Below, in pieces: positions 14,890 to 24,314 of a stretch of 55,353 nt of DNA. The notes under the pieces are model-generated. The model ran no database searches. It was not told the DNA's origin and was given only the letters and a program-made list of their open reading frames with translations. The DNA is from Rhodospirillales bacterium (GTDB lineage: Bacteria > Pseudomonadota > Alphaproteobacteria > Rhodospirillales > SHVQ01), in the NCBI GenBank assembly GCA_009694195.1, contig SHVQ01000017.1, positions 1 through 55,353 on the forward strand. Direction: 5' to 3'. The position numbers and the translations under genes are program-made. How positions within the stretch are numbered: position 1 is the first letter of the stretch; every line of letters starts with the position of its first letter.

Positions 14890-15507
14890 ATGCCGCTCGC
14901 GGAGGAAAAGAAACGGCTGCGCGCCCGTGCGCAGGATCGCCGCAGCCGGGGCGTCATGGCGTTGGAATCCGCGGCCAACGCGGCCGACCGCCTGGCGCGG
15001 AATTACCTCGCGGCCATGGCCGCCATGAACCACCCGGCGCCGGGTGCGGCGGTCTCCGGCTTCTGGCCGATGGGCGACGAGATCGACGCGCGCCCCCTTC
15101 TGACTGAGCTTCATCGGCGCGGCTACCGATGCGCGCTTCCCGTCGTCACGCCGAGGGGAACGCCGCTCGTCTTTCGCGCGTGGGCGCCGGGCGACACCCT
15201 CGAGGCCGGAGTCTTCGGGACGTCCCACCCCCCGGCCGCCCGGGGCGACGTGACGCCCGATGTGGTGCTGGCGCCGCTGCTGGCGTTCGACCGGGAGGGG
15301 TTTCGGCTGGGCTACGGAGGCGGGTTCTACGACCGCACGCTGGCCAGCCTCCGCCGTTGGCCGGTTCTCGCGGTCGGCGTCGGCTATTCGTTCCAGGAAA
15401 TCGAGCGTGTTCCCCGCGACGGCCACGACCAGCGCCTCGACTGGATCGTCACTGAGGAGCGCGCGGCCGCGTGCGGCGCCGTTGCGCGGGTCGGGGCGCA
15501 AGCATGA
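14890..15507 (+). CDS. ygfA: 5-formyltetrahydrofolate cyclo-ligase
   Basis: 205 aa. N-terminal EEKKRLRARAQDRR helix, substrate region GFWPMGDEIDARPLL, and the C-terminal nucleotide-binding signature LAFDREGFRLGYGGGFYDRTL typical of the MTHFS family. Converts 5-formyl-THF to 5,10-methenyl-THF with ATP. Its place directly behind 6S RNA is the standard arrangement in many Proteobacteria, where the two may be processed from one transcript. The last 4 nt overlap the next gene (ATGA). Confidence 0.93.
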   Translation: MPLAEEKKRLRARAQDRRSRGVMALESAANAADRLARNYLAAMAAMNHPAPGAAVSGFWPMGDEIDARPLLTELHRRGYRCALPVVTPRGTPLVFRAWAPGDTLEAGVFGTSHPPAARGDVTPDVVLAPLLAFDREGFRLGYGGGFYDRTLASLRRWPVLAVGVGYSFQEIERVPRDGHDQRLDWIVTEERAAACGAVARVGAQA

Positions 15508-16316
15508 AAATGCTGATCTGCGGCGACGTGGTCGGCCGCACCGGCCGCGAGGCGATCGAGGCGAACGTGCCACGCCTCCGCGAGGAGCTGAAGCTCGACT
15601 TCGTGGTGGTGAACGGCGAGAACGCGGCCCACGGGTTCGGGATCACCGACAAGATTTGCGAGTCCTTCTATGCCGTGGGCGTCGACGTGATCACCACCGG
15701 AAACCACGTGTGGGACCGGCGCGAGATCATCGACTACATCCGCCAGGAGGGTCGTTTGCTCCGCCCGATCAACTTTCCCTCCGGCACCCCCGGCCAGGGG
15801 TTCGGCCTTTATTCGGCGCCGGGCGAGCGCCGCGTGCTGGTGATCAACGCGATGGGGCGCCTTTTCATGGACGCGCTCGACGACCCTTTCCAGGCCGTCG
15901 AGCGGGCGCTCGGCAACCATCGGCTCGGCGGCAGCGTCCACGGCATCATCCTCGACGTGCATGCCGAGGCGACCAGCGAAAAAATGGCCATGGCCCACCA
16001 CTTCGACGGCCGCGTTTCGGTCGTGGTCGGTACCCATAGCCACGTTCCGACGGCCGACGCCCAGATCCTGCCGGGCGGCACCGCCTACCAGAGCGACTTA
16101 GGGATGTGCGGCGACTACGACTCCGTCATCGGGATGGAAAAAAAGGGCGCGGTCGCGCGATTCATCAAGAAAATGCCGGGCGAGCGCCTGGAGCCGGCCG
16201 AGGGCGAAGCCACCGTTTGCGCCGTGTACGTCGAGACCGACGATGCGACCGGCCGGGCGCTTCACATCGCGCCCCTGCGATTTGGCGGACGCCTCAAGCC
16301 CGCCTGGCCGATTTAG
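15504..16316 (+). CDS. TIGR00282-family metallophosphoesterase (YmdB-like)
   Basis: 270 aa from the ATG at 15504, which overlaps the ygfA stop by 4 nt; the frame is open upstream. N-terminal KMLICGDVVGRTGREAI metal motif, then VVNGENAAHGFGIT, TTGNHVWDRREI and the late VVVGTHSHVPTAD motif supply the di-metal ligands. Relatives (YmdB of Bacillus) hydrolyse 2',3'-cyclic nucleotides and affect RNA turnover and developmental switching; substrate here is not established. Cytosolic. Normally found next to ygfA in alphaproteobacteria. Confidence 0.9.
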   Translation: MKMLICGDVVGRTGREAIEANVPRLREELKLDFVVVNGENAAHGFGITDKICESFYAVGVDVITTGNHVWDRREIIDYIRQEGRLLRPINFPSGTPGQGFGLYSAPGERRVLVINAMGRLFMDALDDPFQAVERALGNHRLGGSVHGIILDVHAEATSEKMAMAHHFDGRVSVVVGTHSHVPTADAQILPGGTAYQSDLGMCGDYDSVIGMEKKGAVARFIKKMPGERLEPAEGEATVCAVYVETDDATGRALHIAPLRFGGRLKPAWPI

Positions 16317-16486
16317 CCCGAAAACCTCGATCCCGGGGTCTCCACGCTTCCCTTTCGGGCCGCGCGCCCGATTGTTGCCATATTGCATTGCTAGGAGGGG
16401 GCGGTTTTTTAATATTGCCTTCTAATTCAAGATACTACATATGGTATAAGATTCGTTTTCGTGCGCGCACATAAGGTACGTCTTCG

Positions 16487-17239
16487 ATGGCCGGCCATTC
16501 GCAGTTCAAGAATATTATGCACAGGAAGGGCGCCCAAGACGCCCGCCGCGCCAAAGTTTTCACCAAGCTCATTCGCGAACTCACGACCGCCGCCCGCTCC
16601 GGGCTTCCCGACCCCGCCGCCAACCCGCGGCTCCGGACGGCGATTCAGGCGGCGCGGGCCGCGAACATGCCGAAGGACACGGTGGAGCGCGCGATCAAGC
16701 GCGGCTCGGGCGCTGAGGATGGCGCCAGCTACGAGGAAGTCCGCTACGAGGGCTACGGGCCGGGCGGCGTCGCCTTGATCATCGAGGTGCTTACCGACAA
16801 CCGGCATCGGATCGCGTCCGAGCTGCGCTCCGCGTTCGACAAGAACGGCGGCACCCTCGGCGAGAGCGGAAGCGTCGCCTTCATGTTCGAGCGCGTCGGC
16901 CTGATCCGCTATCCCGCCGCCGCCGCGGGCGCGGACGCCATGTTCGAGGCGGCTCTCGACGCCGGCGCCAGCGACGTGCAGTCGGGCGACGCCGGCCATG
17001 AGATCGCGTGCGCGCCCGACGATCTCGGTGCCGTGCGCGATGCGCTGGAAACCAAGTTCGGCGCGCCCGAAAGCGCAAGGCTCGATTGGAAGCCGCTGAA
17101 TACCGTGCCGGTCGGCGAAGCGGAGAAGGCGCAAACTCTGTTCGACCTTCTGGGCGCCCTCGAAGATAACGACGACGTCCAGCGGGTCTCCGCCAACTAC
17201 GACGTGCCCGACGACGTGATGCAGCGGCTCAGCGTCTGA
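16487..17239 (+). CDS. yebC: YebC/PmpR-family protein
   Basis: 250 aa. Starts [20 protein letters not shown], the YebC signature, followed by the conserved [13 protein letters not shown] and [19 protein letters not shown] blocks. Described as a transcriptional regulator in some species and as a translation factor acting on polyproline stalls in more recent work, which is of interest given the odd EF-P here. Preceded by an AT-rich stretch (16410-16450) with TTGCCT and TATGGT, so a promoter is plausible, about 170 bp after the previous gene. Confidence 0.95.
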   Translation: MAGHSQFKNIMHRKGAQDARRAKVFTKLIRELTTAARSGLPDPAANPRLRTAIQAARAANMPKDTVERAIKRGSGAEDGASYEEVRYEGYGPGGVALIIEVLTDNRHRIASELRSAFDKNGGTLGESGSVAFMFERVGLIRYPAAAAGADAMFEAALDAGASDVQSGDAGHEIACAPDDLGAVRDALETKFGAPESARLDWKPLNTVPVGEAEKAQTLFDLLGALEDNDDVQRVSANYDVPDDVMQRLSV

Positions 17240-17260
17240 GGCGCCGGAACTGGAAGACGC

Positions 17261-17797
17261 ATGCGATTGATCGGACTGGATCCGGGGTTGCGAAACACCG
17301 GGTGGGGCGTCATCGAAGTGCAGGATAACCGCATCCGTCACGTGGGCGACGGTGTCGTGAAGACCGACGGCGAGCTCCCGCTGGCCCAGCGCCTTGCCCA
17401 ATTGCACACGGCGCTTGTCCAGGTGATCGCTCAGTTCCGGCCCGACGAGGCGGCGGTCGAGGAGACGTTCGTCAACAAGAACCCGAGCTCCACCTTGAAG
17501 CTCGGCCAAGCCCGCGGCGTCGCACTCGCGGTCCCGGCGCTTGCCGGCCTCATGGTCGCGCATTACGCGCCCAACCTGGTGAAAAAGACGGTGGTCGGCA
17601 GCGGCCATGCCGCGAAGGAACAGATCCAGATGATGGTCCGGGTGCTCCTCGGGCACCACGCCATCCAGGAGGCGGACGCAGCCGACGCGCTCGCGGTCGC
17701 CATCTGCCATGCCCACCACCGGGGGACCGCGGAGCAGATTTCCAGGCGGATTATCCGCGCGATATCGGCGGCGCCCGTGCACGAGGCGAAGCCGTGA
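17261..17797 (+). CDS. ruvC: Holliday junction endonuclease RuvC
   Basis: 178 aa. Catalytic acids present: Asp7 ([16 protein letters not shown]), Glu at about 67 ([12 protein letters not shown]) and the C-terminal pair in [15 protein letters not shown]. Cuts Holliday junctions during recombinational repair with RuvAB. The TGA stop overlaps the ruvA GTG start by 4 nt, so translation is coupled. Confidence 0.97.
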   Translation: MRLIGLDPGLRNTGWGVIEVQDNRIRHVGDGVVKTDGELPLAQRLAQLHTALVQVIAQFRPDEAAVEETFVNKNPSSTLKLGQARGVALAVPALAGLMVAHYAPNLVKKTVVGSGHAAKEQIQMMVRVLLGHHAIQEADAADALAVAICHAHHRGTAEQISRRIIRAISAAPVHEAKP

Positions 17798-18438
17798 TCG
17801 CCAAGCTCACGGGCCGCATCGATTCCCTCGGCCGCGACTTCGCCGTCATCGACGTCGGCGGCGTCGGGTACCTCGTCTTCTGCTCGGGGCGCACGCTCGG
17901 CCGCATCGCCGTCGGCAGCGCCGTGAGCGTGCTGGTCGAGACCCACGTTCGCGAGGACCACATCCACCTCTACGGGTTCATTGACGCGGTCGAGCGCGAC
18001 TGGTTCCGCGTGCTGACGACGGTGCAGGGCGTCGGCGCCAAGCTCGGCCTTGCCATTCTGTCGACGCTCGATGCCGATGCGCTGTTCACCGCGGTGGCGG
18101 CCGGCGATCGCGCCGCCTTGTCGCGGGCACCGGGCGTCGGCCCGAAGCTCGCCGGGCGTATCGCGAGCGAGCTGAAGGAGAAGATCGCGGCCTTGCCGCA
18201 GACCCTCGAAATCCGCGAGGCTCCGGTTGCCGGACGCGTTCAGCAGCCGGTGGCCTCGGGCAGCGGAGTCCCGATCACGGATGCGGTGTCGGCCCTCGTC
18301 AATCTCGGCTTCGGAGCGTCCGAGGCCTTGGTCGCGGTCTCGCGCGCCGCGAGCGAGCTCGGGACCGAAGCCTCGGTGGAAACCTTGATCCGGAGCGGGC
18401 TCAAGGGGCTCGCTCCGCGTGAGCACCCGGCGGCATGA
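17794..18438 (+). CDS. ruvA: Holliday junction helicase subunit RuvA
   Basis: 214 aa. Domain I OB fold ([29 protein letters not shown]), helix-hairpin-helix domain II ([33 protein letters not shown]) and the C-terminal domain III ([18 protein letters not shown]) that contacts RuvB. Tetramer that binds the four-way junction and loads RuvB. Overlaps ruvC and ruvB by 4 nt each. Confidence 0.97.
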   Translation: MIAKLTGRIDSLGRDFAVIDVGGVGYLVFCSGRTLGRIAVGSAVSVLVETHVREDHIHLYGFIDAVERDWFRVLTTVQGVGAKLGLAILSTLDADALFTAVAAGDRAALSRAPGVGPKLAGRIASELKEKIAALPQTLEIREAPVAGRVQQPVASGSGVPITDAVSALVNLGFGASEALVAVSRAASELGTEASVETLIRSGLKGLAPREHPAA

Positions 18439-19508
18439 GCGCCGTGAGAGACGAGCCCGTGCAGGAAGGCCGCGTGATCGCGGCGGCGGAGAACGCCGCC
18501 GACCGTCCGGAAGTCCAGTTGCGCCCGGCCGTGCTCGACGACTTCATCGGCCAGGACCAGCTCCGCGAGAATCTGCGCGTGTTCATCGAGGCTGCGCGGA
18601 AGCGCGGCGAGGCCCTCGATCATGTGCTGCTTTACGGCCCGCCCGGGCTCGGGAAGACGACGCTCGCGCAGATCGTCGCCCGCGAGCTCGGTGTCGGCTT
18701 CCGCGCGACCTCCGGCCCGGTGATCGTCAAGGCCGGCGACTTGGCCGCCATTCTCACGAACCTGCAGCCCCGCGACGTGCTCTTTATCGACGAGATCCAC
18801 CGCCTCAGCCCGGCCGTCGAGGAGATCCTCTACCCGGCGCTCGAGGACTTTCAGCTCGATCTCATCATCGGCCAGGGGCCGGCGGCGCGCTCCGTCCGCA
18901 TCGAGCTCCCTCCGTTCACCTTGATCGGCGCGACGACCCGAACGGGCCTCATCACGACGCCCTTGCGCGAGCGCTTCGGAATCCCGCTCCGCGTGGTGTT
19001 CTATTCCGTGGCCGAGCTCGAGCGCATCGTGCGCCGCGGCGCCCAGCTGCTCCAAATGCAACTGGCCGATGACGGCGCCGTCGAGGTCGCGCGGCGCGCG
19101 CGCGGAACGCCCCGCGTGGCCGGGCGGCTCTTGCGCCGGGTGCGCGATTTCGCGGCCGTGAGCGGCGCGACCCGGGTCGACGCCGCGGCCGCCGACCGCG
19201 CGCTCCGGCGTCTCGAGGTGGACGAGCGCGGGCTGGATGCCATGGACCGGCGGTATCTCCATTGCATCGCCGATCACTACGGCGGCGGCCCCGTCGGCGT
19301 CGATACGCTGGCGGCGGCCTTGTCGGAAGAGCGCGACACGATCGAGGAAGTCATCGAGCCTTACCTCATCCAGCAGGGGTTCCTCGTGCGCACCCCGCGC
19401 GGGCGGATGCTCGGCCGCCAGGCTTACGGCCATCTCGGCCTTCCGGTGCCGGCGGCGGCCGCGGGCCAGCTCGGTCTGCTCGTGGATGCGGAGGCGGCCG
19501 GTGAATGA
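18435..19508 (+). CDS. ruvB: Holliday junction branch migration ATPase RuvB
   Basis: 357 aa. AAA+ core with Walker [10 protein letters not shown] (about residue 70), Walker [10 protein letters not shown] (about 117), sensor motif GATTRTG and the arginine-finger region [13 protein letters not shown]-terminal winged helix ([21 protein letters not shown]). Hexameric motor driving branch migration with RuvA. Its end overlaps the ybgC start by 8 nt. Confidence 0.97.
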   Translation: MSAVRDEPVQEGRVIAAAENAADRPEVQLRPAVLDDFIGQDQLRENLRVFIEAARKRGEALDHVLLYGPPGLGKTTLAQIVARELGVGFRATSGPVIVKAGDLAAILTNLQPRDVLFIDEIHRLSPAVEEILYPALEDFQLDLIIGQGPAARSVRIELPPFTLIGATTRTGLITTPLRERFGIPLRVVFYSVAELERIVRRGAQLLQMQLADDGAVEVARRARGTPRVAGRLLRRVRDFAAVSGATRVDAAAADRALRRLEVDERGLDAMDRRYLHCIADHYGGGPVGVDTLAAALSEERDTIEEVIEPYLIQQGFLVRTPRGRMLGRQAYGHLGLPVPAAAAGQLGLLVDAEAAGE

Positions 19509-19953
19509 CGTGGCGCCCGAATCCGCCGCGCGCGCCGGCGCGCATGTGTTTCCGCTCCGGGTCTATTTCGAGGACACCGACGCGGGCGGCATCGTCTATT
19601 ACGCGAATTACCTCAAGTTCGCCGAGCGGGCGCGGACCGAAATGCTGCGCGCGGCCGGGATCGAGAGCGGCCGGATGATGGCGGAGCAGGGGATCGGCTT
19701 CGTCGTCCGCCGCTGCGTCGCCGACTACAAGAAGCCGGCCCGGCTCGACGACCGCCTGGACGTCGAAACGCGGGTCGCCGAGATCAGCGGCGCTTCGCTC
19801 ACGCTCGAACAGCGCGTCCGGCGCGACGGCGCCGTCCTCGTCGCCCTCGAAATCACGCTCGTCTGCATGGACGGGGCGGGGCGCCCGCAGCGGATGCCGC
19901 GGTCCGTTCGGGCCTGCCTTACGCCTTCGTCTTCGGCTCAACAGCAAGGATAG
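19501..19953 (+). CDS. ybgC: YbgC-family acyl-CoA thioesterase (tol-pal associated)
   Basis: 150 aa from the GTG at 19501, overlapping the ruvB stop by 8 nt. Hotdog-fold signature [28 protein letters not shown] carries the catalytic Asp of the 4-hydroxybenzoyl-CoA thioesterase/YbgC group. Hydrolyses short acyl-CoA or acyl-ACP; its role in the tol cluster is not settled. Three bp before tolQ. Confidence 0.93.
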   Translation: MNDVAPESAARAGAHVFPLRVYFEDTDAGGIVYYANYLKFAERARTEMLRAAGIESGRMMAEQGIGFVVRRCVADYKKPARLDDRLDVETRVAEISGASLTLEQRVRRDGAVLVALEITLVCMDGAGRPQRMPRSVRACLTPSSSAQQQG

Positions 19954-19956
19954 ATC

Positions 19957-20688
19957 ATGGACCCCACGGCCATTCAAACTGCCACGCTCGCGGGAACGGT
20001 CGCCGCGCACGACTTCTCCATGATCTCGCTGTTCCTGCGCGCCGATATGGTGGTGAAAGCCGTCATCGTGGCGTTGTTGCTCGCCTCGATCTGGTGTTGG
20101 GCGATCATCATCGAGAAGCTGGTCGGCCTCCGGCGGCTGAATTCGCGCGCCAACGAGTTCGAATCGGCGTTCTGGTCGGGCCGCTCGCTCGACGATCTCT
20201 ACGACCGCATCGGCAGCCAGCCGCACGATCCGATGTCGGCGGTCTTCGTTGCCGCCATGCGCGAGTGGCGACGAACGTCGTCGAAGGGCAACCTCGATGT
20301 CGTCGAGGCGCGCGGCAACCTCGCCGAACGGATCGACCGCGTCATGCACATCACGCTCTCGCGCGAGATGGACCGGGCGGAGCGCCACCTCACGTTCCTG
20401 GCGACGACCGGAGCGACGGCGCCGTTCGTCGGTCTCTTCGGCACGGTCTGGGGCATCATGAACAGCTTCCAGTCGATCGCCGTTTCCAAGAACACGAGTC
20501 TCGTCGTCGTCGCGCCGGGCATCGCCGAGGCGCTGTTCGCGACGGCGCTTGGCCTCCTGGCGGCAATTCCGGCCGTCGTCGCCTACAACAAGATTTCGAA
20601 GGACCTCGACCGCTATGCGGGCCGCCTCGAGAGCTTTGCCGGCGAGTTCGCCGCCATCCTCTCGCGCGAAATGGAAACGAGGGGCTGA
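19957..20688 (+). CDS. tolQ: Tol-Pal proton channel subunit TolQ
   Basis: 243 aa. One N-terminal TM (VVKAVIVALLLASIWCWAIIIEK, split here as VVKAVIVALLLASIWC) and two later TMs around TFLATTGATAPFVGLFGTVW and IAEALFATALGLLAAIPAVV, the TolQ/ExbB layout. With TolR it forms the inner-membrane stator powering TolA and outer-membrane constriction at division. Starts the tolQRAB-pal-cpoB cluster, in the canonical order. Confidence 0.97.
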   Translation: MDPTAIQTATLAGTVAAHDFSMISLFLRADMVVKAVIVALLLASIWCWAIIIEKLVGLRRLNSRANEFESAFWSGRSLDDLYDRIGSQPHDPMSAVFVAAMREWRRTSSKGNLDVVEARGNLAERIDRVMHITLSREMDRAERHLTFLATTGATAPFVGLFGTVWGIMNSFQSIAVSKNTSLVVVAPGIAEALFATALGLLAAIPAVVAYNKISKDLDRYAGRLESFAGEFAAILSREMETRG

Positions 20689-20692
20689 GCCC

Positions 20693-21166
20693 ATGGGCGC
20701 CGCAATCCAGCAACGACGCCGCGGTACCGGACGCCGCCATCGCCATCACACGATGAGCGAGATCAACGTCACGCCGTTCGTCGACGTGATGCTGGTGCTG
20801 CTCGTCATTTTCATGGTGGCGGCGCCGCTGCTCACCGTCGGCGTGCAGGTCGATCTTCCGCAAACCAAGGCGTCCGTGCTCTCCGGCCAGGATGAGCCGC
20901 TCTCGATCTCCATCGACAGCGCCGGGAAGGTGTTCCTGCAGAACACCGAGGTCGGGATCGAGGAGCTGGCGCCCCGCCTCACCGCCATCACCGGCAACAA
21001 CCCGGACGTCCGCATCTTCGTGCGCGGCGACCAGGCGATCAATTACGGGCGCGTGATGGAGGTGATGGGGACGGTGAACGGCGCCGGATTCCGGAAGGTC
21101 GCCCTGGTCACCGGACCGCCGAAAGCGGTGCCCACGCCCGACCGACGGAAGAAAACGACCCGATAA
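20693..21166 (+). CDS. tolR: Tol-Pal subunit TolR (ExbD family)
   Basis: 157 aa from the ATG at 20693. Basic cytoplasmic N-terminus, then SEINVTPFVDVMLVLLVIFM: the Asp in the TM (FVDVML) is the conserved proton-carrying residue. The periplasmic ExbD domain follows (VDLPQTKASVLSG, ISIDSAGKVFLQN, FVRGDQAINYGRVMEVM). The stop and the next start share a base (TAATG). Confidence 0.96.
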   Translation: MGAAIQQRRRGTGRRHRHHTMSEINVTPFVDVMLVLLVIFMVAAPLLTVGVQVDLPQTKASVLSGQDEPLSISIDSAGKVFLQNTEVGIEELAPRLTAITGNNPDVRIFVRGDQAINYGRVMEVMGTVNGAGFRKVALVTGPPKAVPTPDRRKKTTR

Positions 21167-22110
21167 TGCTTATGCGGTGGCCCGTTGCCTCATCGACCGT
21201 GCTGCACGTCCTCGTGGTGGTCGTCGCCTACGTGGGCCTGCCCCACATCCGGCGCGATACGCCGCCGACAGAGACGCCGATCATGGTCGAGATCGCCCGC
21301 ATCTCCGAGGTGACGAACCCGCCGCCTCCGGCGCCGCTTCCGAAGGAGGAGCCGAAGCAGAAGCCGGAGGAGGCGAAGCCGCCGCCCCCGCCGCCGCCGC
21401 CCCCGCCGCCGCCGCCCCCGCCGCCGCCGCCCAAGCCGCAGGCTGCGCCGCCGCCTCCGCCTCCGCCGCAGCCGAGCGCGCCGGAGCCCAAGGTCGCCGC
21501 CATTCCGCCGGAGCCGGAGCCGAAACCGAAGGCGAAGGAGAAGCCGCCGGAGCCGGAGGCCAAGCCGAAGCCGGCCGCGGTCCCGTCGCCCGTCCTCAAT
21601 AACGCGAAGCCGAAGCGGAAGCCGCAGCCGCCGGACCAGTTTGCTTCGGTGCTGAAGACGCTCGAGCAGCTGAAGCAGCAACCGAAGCCCGACAAGCCCG
21701 ATCCGAAGGCAAAACCGAAGGACGAAAAGAAGGATCAGTTCGAGAACCAGATCGCGAAGGCGCTGCAGAACCCGTCCAGGCCGAACGATCCCACGCGCGA
21801 GCTCTCGATGAGCGTGATCGACCTCCTCCGCCAGCAGATCCGGAAATGTTGGAACGTCACGGCCGGCGCCAAGGACGCGCACAACATGACCGTCGAGATC
21901 GAGGTGACGATGAACCAGGACGGCACGGTGCGTCGGGCTGAAATCCGGAACACCATGCGCATTGGCGTGGACCCCTTTTACCAGGCCTTTGCGGAGAGCG
22001 CGCGGAGAGCGGTCTTGAACCCACAGTGTCAACCGTACAAGCTCCCGCCGGACAAGTACGACCAGTGGCGGGACTTGGTCCTCAATTTCGATCCAAGGGA
22101 GATGCTGTGA
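21166..22110 (+). CDS. tolA: TolA, with an 18-proline run
   Basis: 314 aa. N-terminal TM ([17 protein letters not shown]) anchors it in the inner membrane. A long Pro/Lys/Glu linker spans the periplasm, and the C-terminal TolA domain III (about 215-314; [39 protein letters not shown]) contacts TolB/Pal. Domain II here is proline-based rather than the Ala/Lys helix of enterobacteria: 18 consecutive prolines (about residues 71-88), then a 7-proline run, then [12 protein letters not shown] repeats. The 18-Pro tract is a 12-bp tandem codon repeat, so its length may vary between strains. Its last bases overlap the tolB start. Confidence 0.93.
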   Translation: MLMRWPVASSTVLHVLVVVVAYVGLPHIRRDTPPTETPIMVEIARISEVTNPPPPAPLPKEEPKQKPEEAKPPPPPPPPPPPPPPPPPPKPQAAPPPPPPPQPSAPEPKVAAIPPEPEPKPKAKEKPPEPEAKPKPAAVPSPVLNNAKPKRKPQPPDQFASVLKTLEQLKQQPKPDKPDPKAKPKDEKKDQFENQIAKALQNPSRPNDPTRELSMSVIDLLRQQIRKCWNVTAGAKDAHNMTVEIEVTMNQDGTVRRAEIRNTMRIGVDPFYQAFAESARRAVLNPQCQPYKLPPDKYDQWRDLVLNFDPREML

Positions 22111-23462
22111 TCAAACTCAGCAGGCGTGCCGTAAATCTCGGCCTCGGTTCGTGCCTCGGTCTTTCCGGGGTCGTGGGCAGCTTCGTGCCCAGGACTGCCT
22201 TGGCCGAGCTCCGCATCGACATCACGCGGGGCGTGGTTGCCCCCATTCCGATCGCGGTGACCAAGTTCACCGGCGCTTCTCCGCAGGAATCGAAGGCGGG
22301 AGAAGATATCGCAAAAGTGGTAGCGGCCGACCTCGAGCGCTCAGGGCTCTTCCAGCCGATCGATCAGCGGGCCTTCATCCAGACGCAGCAATCTCTGGAC
22401 GCGCTGCCCCGCTTCGGCGACTGGCGCGTCATCAACGCCCAGGCGCTCGTGCAAGGACGCGCGCAGCGGATGCCCGACGGCCGGCTTCGCGTGGAATGGC
22501 GGCTGTGGGACGTGTTCGCCGAGCAGCAGATGCTCGGCCTCGCGTATTTCACGGTGCCTGAGAACTGGCGCCGCATCGCGCACATCATCGCGGACGCCAT
22601 CTACAAGCGGCTCACCGGCGAAGACGGGTACTTCGACACGCGCGTTGTCTACATCGCGGAAAATGGGCCGCTCAACCGCCGCGTGAAACGCCTTGCCCTC
22701 ATGGATCAGGACGGAGAGAACCACCGGTTCCTCACGGACGGAGCCACGCTCGTGCTCACGCCGCGCTTCTCGCCGACGCTGCAGGAGATCACCTATCTCG
22801 CGTATGTCGGCAACACGCCCCGCGTTTACATCTACAATATCGATACCGGCCGCCAGGAAGTGGTCGGCGATTTTCCGGGGATGACGTTCGCGCCCAGGTT
22901 CTCGCCCGACGGCAAGTCGGTCATCATGAGCATGGCGAAGGACGGAAACTCGGAAATCTTCTCAATGAACTTGAAGACGCGGAAGGTTGCTCAACTCACG
23001 CAACACTCGGCGATCGACACCTCGCCCTGCTACGCGCCCGACGGGAATCAGATCGTCTTCAACTCCGACCGCGGCGGGACTCAGCAGCTTTATGTGATGA
23101 GCGCCGACGGCGGCAACGTCCGGCGGATCAGCTACGGCGAAGGGCGTTATGCGACTCCTGTCTGGTCGCCGCGCGGGGATCTCATCGCGTTCACGAAGAT
23201 TCGCGGGGGCCAGTTCTTCATCGGCGTGATGCGGGTCGACGGGCAAGGGGAGCGGCTGGTGGCCGAAGACTACTTGGTCGAAGCGCCGACTTGGGCCCCG
23301 AACGGCCGGGTTCTCATGTTCTTTCGCCAGCAGCGCTCGACCGCGGACGGCGGCGGCGGCCGTTCCAGGCTCTATACCATTGATTTGACTGGACATAATG
23401 AGAGAGAAGTGATTACGCCGATCGACGCCTCCGATCCCGCGTGGTCCCCCTTGATCCCATAG
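22107..23462 (+). CDS. tolB: Tol-Pal periplasmic beta-propeller protein TolB
   Basis: 451 aa from the GTG at 22107, which overlaps the tolA TGA and has GGGAG 6 nt upstream. An [20 protein letters not shown] segment forms a signal peptide (SRR could allow Tat export, unproven), ending near [10 protein letters not shown]. The N-terminal TolB domain is followed by a six-bladed propeller with the repeated (F/Y)(S/A)PDG motif ([40 protein letters not shown]). Binds Pal and TolA at the outer membrane. Confidence 0.95.
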   Translation: MIKLSRRAVNLGLGSCLGLSGVVGSFVPRTALAELRIDITRGVVAPIPIAVTKFTGASPQESKAGEDIAKVVAADLERSGLFQPIDQRAFIQTQQSLDALPRFGDWRVINAQALVQGRAQRMPDGRLRVEWRLWDVFAEQQMLGLAYFTVPENWRRIAHIIADAIYKRLTGEDGYFDTRVVYIAENGPLNRRVKRLALMDQDGENHRFLTDGATLVLTPRFSPTLQEITYLAYVGNTPRVYIYNIDTGRQEVVGDFPGMTFAPRFSPDGKSVIMSMAKDGNSEIFSMNLKTRKVAQLTQHSAIDTSPCYAPDGNQIVFNSDRGGTQQLYVMSADGGNVRRISYGEGRYATPVWSPRGDLIAFTKIRGGQFFIGVMRVDGQGERLVAEDYLVEAPTWAPNGRVLMFFRQQRSTADGGGGRSRLYTIDLTGHNEREVITPIDASDPAWSPLIP

Positions 23463-23568
23463 TGGGGACCGTGTAAAAGATGCCCGCCTGTCCGAAAAAG
23501 CTCTTGAAAACCTCGCTTTACTCTCTACGTACAACTGAATTAACATACTCACGGGGCAATCGGAATTA

Positions 23569-23593
23569 CCACCGGTTGCCGGTGGGGTGTTTT
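23569..23593 (+). terminator. hairpin in the pal leader (terminator or attenuator)
   Basis: CCACCGG-TTG-CCGGTGG stem (23569-23585) followed by GGTGTTTT, 44 bp before the pal start codon and about 107 bp after tolB. It could end tolB transcripts or damp read-through into pal. Confidence 0.45.
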
Positions 23594-23636
23594 GGGTAAC
23601 GATCTCGGCTAACTGCTCCGAAAAAGGGGAATATAA

Positions 23637-24140
23637 ATGCGCCTTCTTAAGGTATTGAGCGTGCTGTCCGCTCTGACGCTGATTGCAGCGTGTGAAACCG
23701 CCTCGACTGAAGGTGCCGCGAAGAGCGGCACGGGTGCTGCTCCGGCGACGGCCGGCACGACCATGGCTCCTGCAATGACGCTGAGCTCGGAACTGGCCCA
23801 AGTTGGCGACCGCGTCTTTTTCGACTATGACAAGTACAACCTGAAGCCGCAAGGCCGCGCCACGGTCGAGAAGCAGGCCGCGCTGCTGAAGAAGTATCCG
23901 AATGCCGCCGTGACCGTCGAAGGTCACTGCGACGAACGGGGCACGCGCGAATACAACCTGGCTCTCGGCGAACGGCGCGCCAACGCGGTGAAGGATTATC
24001 TCGTGGCGCTCGGAATTCCGGCGGCGCGCATCAAGACGATCTCGTACGGCAAGGAGCGCCCGGCGGCCCTCGGCTCGACCGAAGCTGCATGGGCGCAGAA
24101 TCGCCGCGCCGTCTCGATTGCGAGCGGCCCCGGCGCCTAA
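23637..24140 (+). CDS. pal: peptidoglycan-associated lipoprotein Pal
   Basis: 167 aa. Lipoprotein signal MRLLKVLSVLSALTLIAAC with acylated Cys19, short linker, then an OmpA domain (FFDYDKYNLKPQG, VTVEGHCDERGTREYNLALG, RRANAVKDYL) with the diaminopimelate-contacting Asp/Arg motif. Anchors the outer membrane to peptidoglycan and is the TolB partner. AAAAGGGGA precedes the ATG. A strong terminator follows. Confidence 0.97.
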   Translation: MRLLKVLSVLSALTLIAACETASTEGAAKSGTGAAPATAGTTMAPAMTLSSELAQVGDRVFFDYDKYNLKPQGRATVEKQAALLKKYPNAAVTVEGHCDERGTREYNLALGERRANAVKDYLVALGIPAARIKTISYGKERPAALGSTEAAWAQNRRAVSIASGPGA

Positions 24141-24165
24141 TCGCCGACCCGCACGACGGATTTCG

Positions 24166-24217
24166 CATGGCGCTTGCTTGTCCCGGCGGTTGCCGGGATG
24201 GGCAAGCGCCATAATTT
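24166..24217 (+). terminator. intrinsic terminator after pal
   Basis: Two-part stem: ATGGCGCTTGC pairs with GCAAGCGCCAT (11 bp) and CCCGGC pairs with GCCGGG inside, followed by AATTTT. Lies 25 bp past the pal stop. Confidence 0.75.
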
Positions 24218-24314
24218 TGCCTACAATAGCGGCCACCATCCGCAGGTCCCGCGGACGCTCGGGCGCCCGCGGGCGTGACGATCGGCTCCGCTTTCATCGC
24301 AGAGGACGCCCTCG

